A stretch of 42,975 nt of DNA, taken from assembly GCA_028289545.1 (NCBI GenBank), contig JANQPG010000108.1:1-42975 (forward strand), given 5' to 3'. Position 1 is the stretch's first letter. Each line of letters starts with the position of its first letter. Made by a program: the position numbers and the translations under genes. The DNA is from Woeseiaceae bacterium. GTDB taxonomy: Bacteria > Pseudomonadota > Gammaproteobacteria > Steroidobacterales > Woeseiaceae. The notes below the pieces were generated by a model, which was given only the letters and a program-made list of their open reading frames with translations, was not told the origin of the DNA and did not search any database. Below are positions 1 through 8,307 of the stretch, piece after piece.

Positions 1-25
1 TTCCGGACGGAATTTGTGAGTTTTT

Positions 26-2569
26 ATGTCTGAAGTTGCCCAGGAATTGCTGTCGGTCAGTCTCGAACAGGAGATGCAGCAGTCCTACCTCGACTACGCG
101 ATGAGTGTCATCGTGGGCCGTGCTCTGCCTGACGTCAGGGACGGCCTCAAACCCGTGCACCGGCGGGTGCTGTACGCCATGCGGGAGCTGGGCAACGACT
201 ACAACAAGCCGTACAAGAAGTCTGCGCGTGTTGTCGGTGACGTCATCGGTAAGTACCACCCACATGGCGATTCGGCGGTCTATGACACGATCGTGCGTAT
301 GGCCCAGCCGTTTTCGATGCGCTATTTGCTCGTGGACGGGCAGGGGAACTTCGGCTCGGTCGATGGCGACGCGCCGGCGGCCATGCGCTATACCGAAGTG
401 CGGATGTCGCGTCTCGCCCACGAGCTTCTGGCGGACATCGACAAGGAAACCGTCGATTTTGTCGAAAACTACGACGGCTCGGAAAGCGAGCCGTCGGTGC
501 TCCCGGCGCGAGTACCGAACCTGCTGGTCAACGGCTCGTCGGGTATTGCCGTGGGCATGGCCACCAACATACCGCCCCATAACCTGGGCGAAGTCGTCGA
601 CGCCTGCCTGGCGCTGATAGCAGATCCGACCATCGATATTCCGCAGCTCATGGAGCACATACCGGGGCCGGATTTCCCGACGGCTGGAATCATCAACGGG
701 GCTCAGGGAATCTACGCCGCCTACCGCACGGGACGGGGGCGCGTGTACACGCGGGCGCGCACCGAGGTTGAGGAAGATCGCCGGGGCCGCGAGCGAATCA
801 TCGTGTCGGAGCTGCCTTACCAGGTCAACAAGGCGCGGCTCATCGAGAAAATCGCCGATCTGGTCCGTGAGAAAAAGATCGAGGGCATCAGCGAGCTGCG
901 CGACGAGTCCGACAAGGACGGTATGCGCATCGTCATCGAATTGAAGCGCGGCGAGGCCTCGGACGTCGTGCTGAATAATCTGTACAAGCAGACGCCGATG
1001 CAGAGCGTGTTCGGCATCAACATGGTGGCGCTGCACGAAGGCCAGCCGCGCCTGATGAATCTGAAGCAGGTGCTGGAGGCGTTTCTCGCGCACCGTCGCG
1101 AGGTCGTCACGCGGCGGACCATCTTCGAGCTGCGCAAGGCGCGTGACCGCGGCCACGTCCTCGAAGGGCAGGCCGTAGCGCTCGCGAACATCGATGAAGT
1201 GATCGAACTCATCAAGACATCGCCGTCGCCGGCGGAGGCTCGTGAAGCGCTGATCGGGCGCGCCTGGCCCCCGGGCGCCGTGACCGACATGCTTGCGCGG
1301 GCGGGAGATACGGATACGCGGCCCGACGCGCTGGAAGAAGGTTACGGCCTGATCGACGGCCAGTACCGCCTCTCGCCGGTCCAGGCGAAGGCAATCCTGG
1401 ATCTCCAGCTGCAGCGTTTGACCGGGTTGGAACAGGAAAAAATTATCAATGAATACAAAGGTATTCTTGAAAAAATTAAAGATCTTTCTGACATTCTTGC
1501 AGACCCTGATCGGCTGCTCGGCGTCATTCGCGGCGAACTGGAAGAGCTCAAGGAGAGTTTTGGCGACGAGCGTCGTACCGAGATTGTTCAGGACCATTCG
1601 GATCTGTCGGTCGAGGACCTGATTCCGCAGGAAGACGTGGTCGTTACGCTGTCGCATGGCGGCTATGCCAAGGCGCAGCCGATCGAGACGTATCAGGCGC
1701 AGAAGCGTGGAGGCCGCGGACGCTCGGCAACCAAGGTCAAGGATGAGGATTTCATCGACCAGCTGTTTATCGCCAACACCCACGACACGATTCTGTGCTT
1801 CTCGAGTCGCGGCAAGATGTACTGGCTCAAGGTGTATCAGGTTCCACAGGCAAGCCGCGGCTCCCGCGGCAAGCCGATCGTCAACCTGCTGCCGCTGGAG
1901 CCCGGCGAGCGTATCAATGCCGTGCTGCCGATCAAGGCGTTCGACGATGACAGTTTTGTGTTCATGGCAACCTCGGGCGGCACGGTCAAGAAGACACCGC
2001 TATCGCAGTTCTCGCGGCCGAGGGCGAGCGGGATTATTGCGATCGACCTGCGCGGCGACGACGTGCTCGTCAATGCGGCGATTACCGACGGCCGGGCAGA
2101 CATTCTGCTGGTGGCGAGTTCCGGAAAGAGTATTCGCTTCTCCGAGGCCGACGTTCGGCCGATGGGCCGCGGGGCCGCTGGCGTGCGCGGTATTCGCTTA
2201 CCCGAGGGTCACGAGGTTATCGCACTGTCGATCGTTCAGGACGGCCTGATCCTCACGGCGACGGAAAACGGCTACGGCAAACGGACCCCGGTCGAAGATT
2301 TCCCGGTTCAGGGGCGGGGCGGACAGGGTGTCATTGCTATCCAGACGACAGCTCGCAACGGCCGCACGGTCGGAGCCATTCCCGTAAGCGAGGACGACGA
2401 GGTGATGCTAATCAGCTCGAACGGCACGCTGGTGCGAACTCCGGTCGCGGATATTTCCGTCATGGGACGCAACACACAGGGTGTGCGCCTGATTCGCGTC
2501 GAGGAAGGCCATCGGCTGGTCGGGCTTGCGCGCATCGAGTCGATGGAAGGCGACGACATCGAGGAGTAG
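26..2569 (+). CDS. gyrA: DNA gyrase subunit A
   Basis: The product is the breakage-reunion subunit of DNA gyrase, which with GyrB introduces negative supercoils using ATP. It has 847 residues (E. coli 875) and aligns from the first residues without gaps through the active site. Catalytic Tyr122 lies in RYTEV, and the quinolone-resistance region HPHGDSAVYD keeps Ser83 and Asp87, the residues of the quinolone-sensitive form. The GyrA box QKRGGRG (about residue 560) opens the C-terminal beta-pinwheel that wraps DNA. The acidic tail is short (GDDIEE). It is the first gene of a co-directional block leading to serC. A stretch at about 1432-1510, in the coiled-coil part, has AT-ending codons unlike the rest of the gene. 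Identity is certain; only 25 bases upstream are visible, so the promoter is not seen. Confidence 0.98.
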   Translation: MSEVAQELLSVSLEQEMQQSYLDYAMSVIVGRALPDVRDGLKPVHRRVLYAMRELGNDYNKPYKKSARVVGDVIGKYHPHGDSAVYDTIVRMAQPFSMRYLLVDGQGNFGSVDGDAPAAMRYTEVRMSRLAHELLADIDKETVDFVENYDGSESEPSVLPARVPNLLVNGSSGIAVGMATNIPPHNLGEVVDACLALIADPTIDIPQLMEHIPGPDFPTAGIINGAQGIYAAYRTGRGRVYTRARTEVEEDRRGRERIIVSELPYQVNKARLIEKIADLVREKKIEGISELRDESDKDGMRIVIELKRGEASDVVLNNLYKQTPMQSVFGINMVALHEGQPRLMNLKQVLEAFLAHRREVVTRRTIFELRKARDRGHVLEGQAVALANIDEVIELIKTSPSPAEAREALIGRAWPPGAVTDMLARAGDTDTRPDALEEGYGLIDGQYRLSPVQAKAILDLQLQRLTGLEQEKIINEYKGILEKIKDLSDILADPDRLLGVIRGELEELKESFGDERRTEIVQDHSDLSVEDLIPQEDVVVTLSHGGYAKAQPIETYQAQKRGGRGRSATKVKDEDFIDQLFIANTHDTILCFSSRGKMYWLKVYQVPQASRGSRGKPIVNLLPLEPGERINAVLPIKAFDDDSFVFMATSGGTVKKTPLSQFSRPRASGIIAIDLRGDDVLVNAAITDGRADILLVASSGKSIRFSEADVRPMGRGAAGVRGIRLPEGHEVIALSIVQDGLILTATENGYGKRTPVEDFPVQGRGGQGVIAIQTTARNGRTVGAIPVSEDDEVMLISSNGTLVRTPVADISVMGRNTQGVRLIRVEEGHRLVGLARIESMEGDDIEE

Positions 2570-2628
2570 CTTGATCGACCCGCCGTTCCCGGCAAGGTTG
2601 AGGCGACGCGGTATTTCTTCCACAAACA

Positions 2629-2647
2629 TGCACTTGCAACTAGTGCA
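2629..2647. repeat. Short inverted repeat in the gyrA-serC gap
   Basis: Arms TGCACT (2629-2634) and AGTGCA (2642-2647) flank a 7-base spacer, about 60 bases after the gyrA stop. No T-tract follows, so it is not a standard terminator. It could be a weak hairpin or an operator; chance is also possible. The rest of the 169-base gap shows no clear promoter. Confidence 0.25.
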
Positions 2648-2738
2648 TTTGCCTGGCTAAAGCGTAACAATATCGGCGCAGTATTGCGCTGCACCAAAGC
2701 CCTCCATTTCCAGACGTTTTCTCAAGGACTCAAGCGAC

Positions 2739-3818
2739 ATGTCTCGCGTATTCAACTTTAGTGCCGGACCCGCGGCGCTGCCCGACGAGGTGCTCGACAC
2801 CATTCGTAGCGACATTCCCGACTGGCAGGGCACCGGCATGTCGGTCATGGAAATCAGCCATCGCAGCAAGGAATTTGTTGAGGTTGCAGCGCGCGCCGAG
2901 GCCAACCTGCGGAAGCTCCTCGGAATACCGGACGACTACAGTGTGCTGTTCCCCCAGGGCGGAGCGACGATGCAGATGGCCATGGCGCCATTGAATCTGA
3001 GCCAGCCGGGCGACACGGTGGATTACGTGGTGACGGGCAGCTGGGGCAAGAAGGCGGCCGGCGAGGCCGGCAAATTCTGTTCGGTCAATGTGGCGGCCGA
3101 TGCGTCGGACAAGAACTTCACCTATATACCTGATGAGTCTTCGTGGCGCCGCGACCCGGGTGCCGCATACCTGCACTACACACCGAACGAAACGATCGCC
3201 GGCGTCGAGTTCCACTTCGTGCCCGGCGGCGACGTGCCGCTCGTGGCCGACATGTCCAGCACCATCCTGTCGCGGCCGATCGACGTCAGCCGTTTTGGCG
3301 TGATCTATGCCGGCGCGCAGAAAAACATCGGCCCGGCGGGCATTACCGTAGTAATAGTGCGGAACGAGCTGCTCGAGCGTGTGCGGCCCGGCACGGCACA
3401 TCTCATGACCTGGAAGTCGTATGCCGACTCGGATTCGATGACCAACACGCCGCCCACGTTTGCCTGGTACGTCGCGGACCTCGTTTTTCGCTGGCTGCTG
3501 GCGCGAGGCGGCGTCGAGGCAATCGGGGAAATCAATCGCCGCAAGTCCGAGGCGCTCTATGCCGCGATCGATGGCTCCGATTTCTACAGCAATCCTGTCG
3601 CCGTCGATGCGCGCTCATGGATGAACGTGCCCTTCGTGCTCGCGGATTCGGCGCTCGACGCCACGTTCCTCGAAGAGTCGAAGGCAGCCGGTCTTACGAA
3701 CCTCAAGGGCCACCGCTCCGTCGGCGGCATGCGGGCGTCGATTTACAATGCGGTACCCGAGGAGGCCGTGGCGGCGCTCATCGATTTCATGGCGGATTTC
3801 GAGCGTCGAAAAGCTTGA
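2739..3818 (+). CDS. serC: Phosphoserine aminotransferase
   Basis: SerC converts 3-phosphohydroxypyruvate plus glutamate to O-phosphoserine, and also acts in pyridoxal phosphate synthesis; it is a cytoplasmic PLP enzyme. The 359 residues match the usual length of about 360. The N-terminus MSRVFNFSAGPAALP is typical of the family, and the PLP-binding lysine lies in the segment IYAGAQKNIGPAG. An AAGGA ribosome-binding sequence sits about ten bases before the ATG. It follows gyrA, as in many gammaproteobacteria, and is followed by serA, so two successive steps of serine synthesis are adjacent. The third enzyme, SerB, is not in the window. Confidence 0.97.
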   Translation: MSRVFNFSAGPAALPDEVLDTIRSDIPDWQGTGMSVMEISHRSKEFVEVAARAEANLRKLLGIPDDYSVLFPQGGATMQMAMAPLNLSQPGDTVDYVVTGSWGKKAAGEAGKFCSVNVAADASDKNFTYIPDESSWRRDPGAAYLHYTPNETIAGVEFHFVPGGDVPLVADMSSTILSRPIDVSRFGVIYAGAQKNIGPAGITVVIVRNELLERVRPGTAHLMTWKSYADSDSMTNTPPTFAWYVADLVFRWLLARGGVEAIGEINRRKSEALYAAIDGSDFYSNPVAVDARSWMNVPFVLADSALDATFLEESKAAGLTNLKGHRSVGGMRASIYNAVPEEAVAALIDFMADFERRKA

Positions 3819-3829
3819 GCGTGTCGTCT

Positions 3830-3875
3830 GTAAATATTATTTATTATCATTTGGTTATGTGGCACTTTTAGAATC
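3830..3875 (+). promoter_or_regulatory. AT-rich serC-serA spacer with possible internal promoter
   Basis: This spacer is strikingly AT-rich against the GC-rich surroundings. It contains two TATTAT hexamers (3835-3840 and 3842-3847) and a TAGAAT (3869-3874) that ends one base before the serA ATG. No well-spaced -35 partner is obvious, and no Shine-Dalgarno sequence precedes serA. An internal promoter, or an AU-rich S1-dependent translation enhancer, would both fit; neither is proven. Confidence 0.35.
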
Positions 3876-5051
3876 ATGTTTAAAGTTTTGACGCTCAACA
3901 ATATTGCCGTGGAGGGTCTTCGGCGCCTGCCTCGGGAACGCTACGAAGTGGCGTCCGAGATTGCACATCCCGACGCGATCATCCTGCGCTCCTACAAGAT
4001 GCACGATATGGACATCCCCGAAACGGTGGCGGCGATCGGGCGCGCCGGCGCGGGCACCAACAACATACCGATCGAGCGGATGTCCGCGCGCGGCGTGCCG
4101 GTATTTAACGCGCCGGGGGCAAACGCCAACGCCGTCAAGGAACTCGCTATCGCCGGGTTGTTGCTCGGGGCGCGCAACATTTGCCCCGCGCAGGAGTACG
4201 TCAAGCAGCTCACGGAGACCGGGGACGCGCTCAACAAAGCGGTTGAGGCGGGTAAGAAGCAGTTCGTGGGTTTCGAGCTGCCGGGCAGGACGCTCGGCGT
4301 CATTGGACTCGGCGCCATCGGCGTCGAGGTGGCGAACGCTGCGCTGGCGCTGGGCATGAAAGTCATCGGCTTCGACCCGCAAATTACCGTGCGCCGGGCC
4401 TGGCAGCTTTCGGCCGGCGTTGAACAGGCGGAGACGCTCGACCAGCTTTTCCAGGGCGCCGACGCGATCACCTGCCACGTGCCGCTGGTCGACGCCACGC
4501 GCGCGCTGGTCAACCGCGATCGCCTGGCGTTGCTCAACGATGGGGCGACGCTCATCAACTTCGCCCGTGGCGGGGTCGTTGACGATGAGGCGGCCATCGC
4601 GGCACTCGATAGCGGCAAGCTGCACGCCTACATCAGCGACTTCCCGACAACGGAACTGATTGCGCACCCCAAAGCCGTGACGTTGCCGCATCTCGGTGCA
4701 TCCACGGCGGAGGCCGAGGAAAACTGCGCGATCATGGTGGCCGAGAACGTCAAGGATTACCTCGAGAACGGCAACGTCAAGTTTTCGGTTAATTTTCCGG
4801 CCAGCCAGATGCCGCGGACCCAGGCGCACCGGGTGACGATAGCGAACGCCAATGTGCCGAACATGGTGGGCCAGATATCCACCTGCCTGGCGGAGGCGAA
4901 CCTGAACATTGAAGACCTGCTGAACAAGTCGATGGGCGAATTGGCGTACACGATCGTGGACGTCAACGGCCCGATTGATGCTCCGCTGGAGCAGCGCCTG
5001 CGCGACATCGAAGGGGTGTTGATGGTCAGAAACCTCGGCGAGCCCGTCTGA
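3876..5051 (+). CDS. serA: D-3-phosphoglycerate dehydrogenase with C-terminal ACT domain
   Basis: The enzyme oxidises 3-phosphoglycerate to 3-phosphohydroxypyruvate with NAD+, the first step of serine synthesis. The 391 residues contain the Rossmann motif GLGAIG, the signature LINFARGGVVDD, the active-site histidine region LPHLGAS, and a C-terminal ACT domain from about residue 318, which usually senses serine. It is the shorter type, without the extra domain of longer SerA proteins. The start MFKVLTLNNIAVEGL agrees with the family although no Shine-Dalgarno sequence is visible. It lies between serC and pheA, a position taken by other genes in the classic Pseudomonas arrangement. A related 2-hydroxyacid dehydrogenase function cannot be excluded, but the serC neighbour supports serA. 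Confidence 0.93.
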   Translation: MFKVLTLNNIAVEGLRRLPRERYEVASEIAHPDAIILRSYKMHDMDIPETVAAIGRAGAGTNNIPIERMSARGVPVFNAPGANANAVKELAIAGLLLGARNICPAQEYVKQLTETGDALNKAVEAGKKQFVGFELPGRTLGVIGLGAIGVEVANAALALGMKVIGFDPQITVRRAWQLSAGVEQAETLDQLFQGADAITCHVPLVDATRALVNRDRLALLNDGATLINFARGGVVDDEAAIAALDSGKLHAYISDFPTTELIAHPKAVTLPHLGASTAEAEENCAIMVAENVKDYLENGNVKFSVNFPASQMPRTQAHRVTIANANVPNMVGQISTCLAEANLNIEDLLNKSMGELAYTIVDVNGPIDAPLEQRLRDIEGVLMVRNLGEPV

Positions 5052-5061
5052 CCGGTCCGGC

Positions 5062-6174
5062 ATGAGTACCGAAGACAAGCCAGCAGTCACGGATCTCTCG
5101 GAGATTCGCCGTCGGATCGACGACATCGATACCCGAATCCAGGCACTGATCAGCGAGCGGGCCCGGTTTGCGCAAGCCGTCGGCGAATCCAAAGGCAAGC
5201 TCAGTTCGGCCGTCGAGTACTATCGTCCGGAACGTGAGGCGGAGGTGTTGCGCCGTGTACTCGAGCGCAACGATGAGGGGCCGCTGCGCGACGAAGAAAT
5301 GCTGCGCCTGTTCCGCGAAATCATGTCGGCCTGTCTTGCCCAGCAGGAGCCGCTCAAGGTCGGTTTCCTGGGCCCCGAGGGCACGTTTACGCAGAACGCC
5401 GTGTTCAAGCACTTCGGGCATTCCGTCCGGGCTTTGCCGTTCCACACAATCGACGAGGTATTCCAGGAGGTCGAAAGTGGCGCTGCGGATTTTGGTGTCG
5501 TGCCGATCGAAAACTCGACCGAAGGCTCGGTGAACAACACCCTCGACATGTTTCTGACGTCGCCGCTCAAGATCGGTGGGGAAATCGAGCTTCGCATCGA
5601 GCAACATCTTCTGGGAAGCGAGGCAGGACTCGAGCACATCGAGCGTGTATGCGCGCACGAACAGTCGCTGGCGCAATGCAGGGGCTGGCTGCGCGAGTAT
5701 CTGCCGCACGTGGAGCTAATCGGCATGTCGAGCAACGCGGCGGGCGCCCGCCGGGCGCGCGACGAGGCCGGTACGGCGGCAATTGGCCCGGACGTCGCCG
5801 CCGCCGTCTACGATCTCAAGATACTTGTCAACAACATCGAGGACCGCGCCGACAACGCGACGCGATTCCTGGTGATTGGCCGCGGCCTGCTCGCTGCATC
5901 GGGTAACGACAAGACCACGATTCTGTTCTCGACGAGCGATACAGCCGGCGGATCGGGTGTCCTCTACAATCTGCTGAAGCCGCTGGCGGACGCGGGCGTG
6001 AGCATGACCCGCATCGAGTCGAGGCCGTCCCGCCGCAAGAACTGGGACTATGTGTTTTTTATCGATCTCGAAGGCCACGCGAGCGAGGAACACGTCGGCG
6101 GAGCGCTGGCGGCGCTCGAAGAGAAGAGTTCGTTGTTTCGAGTACTCGGGGCCTACCCGAAAGCGGTCGGCTGA
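5062..6174 (+). CDS. pheA: Bifunctional chorismate mutase / prephenate dehydratase
   Basis: The P-protein turns chorismate into prephenate and then phenylpyruvate, committing flux to phenylalanine. It has 370 residues in three parts. An AroQ-type all-helical mutase covers about residues 10-95 (EIRRRIDDIDTRI). The prephenate dehydratase domain follows, beginning KVGFLGPEGTFT and carrying the conserved NATRF motif. A C-terminal ACT regulatory domain contains ESRPSRR, the phenylalanine-binding type motif. It starts 10 bases after serA and its stop overlaps the aroA start (TGATG), so translation is probably coupled. Identity is secure from domain order and context. Confidence 0.97.
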   Translation: MSTEDKPAVTDLSEIRRRIDDIDTRIQALISERARFAQAVGESKGKLSSAVEYYRPEREAEVLRRVLERNDEGPLRDEEMLRLFREIMSACLAQQEPLKVGFLGPEGTFTQNAVFKHFGHSVRALPFHTIDEVFQEVESGAADFGVVPIENSTEGSVNNTLDMFLTSPLKIGGEIELRIEQHLLGSEAGLEHIERVCAHEQSLAQCRGWLREYLPHVELIGMSSNAAGARRARDEAGTAAIGPDVAAAVYDLKILVNNIEDRADNATRFLVIGRGLLAASGNDKTTILFSTSDTAGGSGVLYNLLKPLADAGVSMTRIESRPSRRKNWDYVFFIDLEGHASEEHVGGALAALEEKSSLFRVLGAYPKAVG

Positions 6175-7475
6175 TGCAGTTCGTCATCAGTCCCTCGCGC
6201 CTGGCTAGCGGTGAGTTGACCGTGCCCGGCGATAAATCGGTATCTCATCGCGCGTTGATGTTCGGCAGCATTGCCGAGGGGCGGACGGACGTATCCGGTT
6301 TTCTTCCAGGCGAGGATTGCCTGGCGACTCTCGAGGCAATGCGCGCCATGGGGGTTGGGATCGAGTCTGTCTCCGATACCGAAATTCGCATCGACGGTGT
6401 CGGTCTGCACGGCCTTTCGGCGCCGGCCGAGGCGCTCGACCTCGGCAACTCCGGCACGGCGATGCGCCTGATGGCCGGGCTTTTGGCCGGGCAACGCTTC
6501 GATTCCGTGCTAACGGGGGACGCTTCGCTGTCGGCGCGCCCGATGGGACGGATTATCCGGCCGCTCGGCGAAATGGGTGCCGTCATCGGCAGCGTGGACG
6601 GCAAGCCTCCGCTGGAAATCAAAGGCGGCGGAGGGCTTACGGCGATTGACTACGCCATGCCCGTGGCGAGTGCGCAGGTGAAGTCGGCTGTGCTGCTGGC
6701 GGGGCTCTACGCAAACGGCGCTACGTCCGTGACCGAGCCCGCCGTGACGCGCAACCACACCGAATTGATGCTGGCGGCGATGGGTGCGCCGATCCAGCTC
6801 AAGGACGGTCGAATCAGCGTGGAAGACGGCTGTCGCCTCCAGGGCGGTCCGGTTGCCGTACCCGCCGATTTATCCTCAGCCAGTTTTGTCATCCTGGCGG
6901 CCTTGCTCTCGAACGACGCAGACCTGCTCATTCAAAATGTGGGCGTAAACCCGACGCGCACGGGCGTCATCGATGTCCTGAGGGCAATGGGGGCCGACAT
7001 TCGCCTCGAGAATGAGCGCTTGCTGGGTCACGAACCCGCTGCGGACATTCGTGTCCGCGCCAGCGAGCTTCGCGGTGGCCCGGTCGACCCTGCGCTCGTG
7101 TCGCTCGCGATCGATGAGTTCCCCGTGCTTTTTGTTGCCGCCGCCGCGGCAGGCGGGAGGACTGTGTTTTCGGGACTTGCCGAGCTCAGGGTCAAGGAGA
7201 GCGATCGCATTGCGGCCATGGCCGCGGGCCTGAAGAGGCTGGGCGTCAACGTCGAAGAGACGCCGGATGGCGCCGTGATTGAAGGCGGCCGGATCGCGGG
7301 GGGCGAGGTGGACAGCTACGGCGATCACCGGGTGGCGATGTCGCTTGCGGTGGCAGGTACCGTCGCGGAGGGCCCGGTGACGGTTCGCGACGTCGCGGCC
7401 GTGGACACGTCTTTTCCCGGTTTCGCGTCACTCCTGGATTCGCTGGGCGTAGCAGTGGAGGTACAGCAGGCATGA
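6174..7475 (+). CDS. aroA: 3-phosphoshikimate 1-carboxyvinyltransferase (EPSP synthase)
   Basis: AroA joins shikimate-3-phosphate and phosphoenolpyruvate in the sixth shikimate step. The 433 residues carry the substrate-binding motifs GDKSVSHRALM near the N-terminus, GNSGTAMR, RPMGRI, ELRVKESDR and DHRVAMS. Motifs such as GDASLSARPMGR and ASAQVKSAVLLAG resemble the class II (Bacillus/Agrobacterium-like) enzymes more than the E. coli class I enzyme, although the glycine of GNSGTA is kept. In Pseudomonas this domain is fused behind TyrA; here it stands alone. It overlaps pheA by one base and cmk by four. Glyphosate behaviour cannot be deduced safely. Confidence 0.96.
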   Translation: MQFVISPSRLASGELTVPGDKSVSHRALMFGSIAEGRTDVSGFLPGEDCLATLEAMRAMGVGIESVSDTEIRIDGVGLHGLSAPAEALDLGNSGTAMRLMAGLLAGQRFDSVLTGDASLSARPMGRIIRPLGEMGAVIGSVDGKPPLEIKGGGGLTAIDYAMPVASAQVKSAVLLAGLYANGATSVTEPAVTRNHTELMLAAMGAPIQLKDGRISVEDGCRLQGGPVAVPADLSSASFVILAALLSNDADLLIQNVGVNPTRTGVIDVLRAMGADIRLENERLLGHEPAADIRVRASELRGGPVDPALVSLAIDEFPVLFVAAAAAGGRTVFSGLAELRVKESDRIAAMAAGLKRLGVNVEETPDGAVIEGGRIAGGEVDSYGDHRVAMSLAVAGTVAEGPVTVRDVAAVDTSFPGFASLLDSLGVAVEVQQA

Positions 7476-8161
7476 GCGCCGACACCGTCCCGGTTATCGC
7501 CATTGACGGCCCCAGCGGCTCCGGAAAGGGGACCATTGCCCGCCGGGTGGCGGAGAAGCTGGGCTGGCGTCTGCTCGACAGCGGAGCGCTTTACCGGCTC
7601 GTCGCACTGGCTGCGGAGCGCCGTCAAGTTGATCTCGACGACGAAGCGGCGGTTGCCGGCGTGGCGCGGGATTTGAACGTGTGGTTTGCGTCCGCCGCCG
7701 ACGGGAGCGAGCGGATCGAGCTGGATGGCGAGGACGTCACCCGGCAGATACGCTCTGAGAACGCGGGTGCCAATGCCTCGCGGGTCGCGGCGCTCAGCGC
7801 CGTGCGCGAGGCGCTGCTGGTGCGTCAGCGGGCCTTCCGGAAGCCGCCTGGCCTGGTGGCGGACGGGCGCGATATGGGCACCGAGGTGTTCCCGAACGCC
7901 ACCCTCAAAGTCTTCCTCACGGCGAGTGCCGAGGAGCGCGCGAGAAGACGTCATAAGCAGTTGAAAGACAAGGGTATTGATGTTAGCCTTGCCGCCCTTT
8001 CGCGGGACATCGAGGACCGTGACAGGCGGGATTCGGAGCGCAGGGTGGCGCCGTTGAGGCCCGCAGACGATGCCAGACGGCTGGACTCATCCGGCCTCTC
8101 CATCGAGGCTGTGGCGCAAACCGTGCTCGACTGGATGGCGGAAGCCGCTGACCTCGAGTAG
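7472..8161 (+). CDS. cmk: Cytidylate kinase
   Basis: Cmk phosphorylates CMP and dCMP with ATP in pyrimidine salvage. The 229 residues (E. coli 227) begin with the Walker A loop GPSGSGKGT at about residues 12-20; later come the DGRDMGTEVFP motif and the R-rich lid ERARRRHKQL. The start overlaps the aroA stop (ATGA). The aroA-cmk-rpsA order is the conserved gammaproteobacterial arrangement. A hairpin with a T-tract 24 bases after the stop probably ends part of the transcription before rpsA. Confidence 0.97.
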   Translation: MSADTVPVIAIDGPSGSGKGTIARRVAEKLGWRLLDSGALYRLVALAAERRQVDLDDEAAVAGVARDLNVWFASAADGSERIELDGEDVTRQIRSENAGANASRVAALSAVREALLVRQRAFRKPPGLVADGRDMGTEVFPNATLKVFLTASAEERARRRHKQLKDKGIDVSLAALSRDIEDRDRRDSERRVAPLRPADDARRLDSSGLSIEAVAQTVLDWMAEAADLE

Positions 8162-8184
8162 TAATTCCCGAGAGAGTTTTGGTG

Positions 8185-8217
8185 GGATCGGACAGGATGT
8201 TCGGTCCTTTTTGTTTG
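8185..8217 (+). terminator. Hairpin with T-tract after cmk (terminator or rpsA leader element)
   Basis: GGATCGGAC (8185-8193) pairs with GTTCGGTCC (8199-8207) as a 9-bp RNA stem with two G-U pairs and an AGGAT loop, followed directly by TTTTTGTTT. This is a factor-independent terminator shape. As it lies 91 bases before rpsA it may also act as a leader attenuator. Termination is the simpler reading. Confidence 0.75.
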
Positions 8218-8307
8218 TGACCGTCCTTCACAGGAAGTGATTTCCAAGGACGCATTTAATGGGTGAGGAATGCCGGCCGTGCCGTCTGTCCTCAAGGTTT
8301 TTTTCTA

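Noticed and set aside
3855..5198. Long antisense open frame opposite serA (447 codons)
   Set aside because: It is a mirror of the codon bias of serA in GC-rich DNA; its translation is arginine/valine/aspartate rich without family motifs. The same applies to the frames opposite lapB (10766-11926) and uvrB (40587-41993).
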